Below, piece by piece: positions 5,718 to 6,672 of a DNA stretch of 6,672 nucleotides. Within the stretch, counting starts at the first letter, position 1. Every line of letters starts with the position of its first letter. The stretch is from positions 1 through 6,672 of the forward strand of contig CABVEH010000064.1 of NCBI GenBank assembly GCA_902497215.1. Direction: 5' to 3'. Source of the stretch: an uncultured Eggerthellaceae bacterium. GTDB lineage: Bacteria > Actinomycetota > Coriobacteriia > Coriobacteriales > Eggerthellaceae. Both the position numbers and the translations under genes were made by a program. A model generated the notes under the pieces. The model was not told where the DNA came from, did not search any database, and was given only the letters and a program-made list of their open reading frames with translations.

Positions 5718-6672
5718 CAGATGTCCAGCTCCCTGTAAACGTCTTCCTCGTCGTCGACCGCCTCGTAGTCGAACGCCCGGCCGGATATCCTTATCTCGTC
5801 GCCGTTCCTGGCGCCTGCATCGCGCAGCGCGTCCTCCACGCCTATGCGCCTCAGGCGGTGCTGCAGGAAAAGCAGCGCCTCCTCGTTCTCCCAGTCGGTC
5901 TGGACGACCATGCGTTCCACCTGGCGCCCGCTGACGCGGAACGCGCCTGGCTCCTCCTCGAACACTTCGAACGCCGCGGCCTTCCTGTCGCGCCTATGCT
6001 GCCAGACCTGCTCGTATTGGACGTCTTCTGAATCCTTCTGGCGCGCTTCCTCGCGGAGCTCGCGAACCTTCGTGGCGATGGCGCCCTTCAACGCGTCGAC
6101 GCCCGCCCCTGTAAGGGCGCTGGTCTTGTAGAGCTTGGGATCGATGGGGCTGGGCGCGTACTCGTCTCCGCCCGCTGCGGCTATGGAGTCCTCGCGCACC
6201 TTGGCGGCAAGCCGCTCGAAGGCCTCGTCAGTGCCCGGGGAATCGGCCTTGTTGGCCACGACTATCCTGGGACGGTCCATCAGCTCGCTGGCGTACATCC
6301 CGAGCTCGGCCTTTATGGTCTCGTAGTCGTCCAGCGGGTCGCGTCCCTCGTAGTCGCCTGTGAGGTCGACCACTTGCACGATGACAGCCGTCCGCTCGAT
6401 GTGGCGCAGGAACTCGTGTCCCAGGCCCCGGCCCTCGTGCGCGCCTTCTATCAGCCCCGGGACGTCGGCTATGACGAAGCTATCGTCGCCGCTGACGGCG
6501 ACCCCCAGGTTGGGCACGAGCGTGGTGAACGGATAGTCGGCTATCTTGGGCTTGGCCGCGCTCATCCTGGATATCAGCGACGACTTCCCGGCGGATGGCA
6601 TGCCCACCAGCGCCGCGTCGGCCAGAAGCTTCATCTCCAGCTCGATCCAGCACTCCTGGGCCGGCTCGCCAA
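5717..6672 (-). CDS. obgE: ObgE/CgtA GTPase, partial (N-terminus beyond window)
   Basis: Essential ribosome-associated GTPase that helps 50S subunit maturation and links it to stress and growth control; cytosolic. The reading frame stays open to the right window edge, so the glycine-rich N-terminal Obg fold is missing apart from its last residues, which read EPAQECWIELEMKLLADAAL and match the usual junction into the G domain. Numbering from the internal ATG at 6634 (not the true start): G1 GMPSAGKSS at 11-19, switch I YPFTTLVPNLG at 34-44, G3 DVPGLIEGA at 57-65, G4 NKAD at 128-131 and G5 TSAL at 171-174. An Obg C-terminal (OCT) domain follows at about 204-290 (EVFEEEPGAFRVSGRQVERM), then a short acidic tail. 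The stop TGA shares its A with the proB ATG (1-nt overlap), which suggests translational coupling. In many genomes rplU and rpmA lie just upstream; that cannot be seen here. Confidence 0.97.
   Translation of the reverse strand, partial: GEPAQECWIELEMKLLADAALVGMPSAGKSSLISRMSAAKPKIADYPFTTLVPNLGVAVSGDDSFVIADVPGLIEGAHEGRGLGHEFLRHIERTAVIVQVVDLTGDYEGRDPLDDYETIKAELGMYASELMDRPRIVVANKADSPGTDEAFERLAAKVREDSIAAAGGDEYAPSPIDPKLYKTSALTGAGVDALKGAIATKVRELREEARQKDSEDVQYEQVWQHRRDRKAAAFEVFEEEPGAFRVSGRQVERMVVQTDWENEEALLFLQHRLRRIGVEDALRDAGARNGDEIRISGRAFDYEAVDDEEDVYRELDI

Overview
The window is a high-GC stretch (mid-60s percent by eye) in which every supportable gene lies on the minus strand, so the text below reads from high to low coordinates. 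Gene content and order, obgE - proB - proA - nadD - yqeK - rsfS, is a conserved housekeeping arrangement seen in Firmicutes and in Coriobacteriia. YqeK together with high GC, frequent G/C-ending codons and a MalT-like ATPase gene next to rsfS make a high-GC coriobacterium (Eggerthellales-like) my best guess. That is inference from gene content; there is no rRNA or other strong taxonomic marker here.

Layout: (1) 6672-5717, the GTPase and C-terminal domains of ObgE, whose N-terminus lies outside the window. (2) 5717-4587, ProB with a C-terminal PUA domain. (3) 4542-3259, ProA, started at an internal ATG with a good Shine-Dalgarno site. (4) 3258-2539, NadD with an unusual N-terminal extension of about 38 residues. 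(5) 2546-1881, YqeK. (6) 1888-1427, RsfS. These six genes are packed with 1-nt, 8-nt or zero-base junctions, apart from a 44-nt gap between proB and proA, and look like one translationally coupled operon. (7) 1426-1283, a 144-bp gap with no convincing terminator and at most a weak promoter. (8) 1282 to the left edge, an open reading frame of at least 427 codons for a MalT/STAND-like ATPase. It has no stop inside the window, so a search limited to complete ORFs would miss it.

How the genes work together: ObgE and RsfS both act on the large ribosomal subunit (assembly and silencing). ProB and ProA carry out the first two steps of proline synthesis from glutamate. NadD makes the dinucleotide precursor of NAD. 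YqeK hydrolyses the alarmone-like dinucleotide Ap4A. The set joins ribosome state, nucleotide stress signals and NAD/proline metabolism in one transcription unit.

No mobile element, CRISPR array, tRNA or rRNA gene was seen. The plus strand carries several long open frames, the largest at 413-2242, but these are antisense shadows of the GC-rich genes. I did not find a clearly novel system; the edge ATPase is the least ordinary item.
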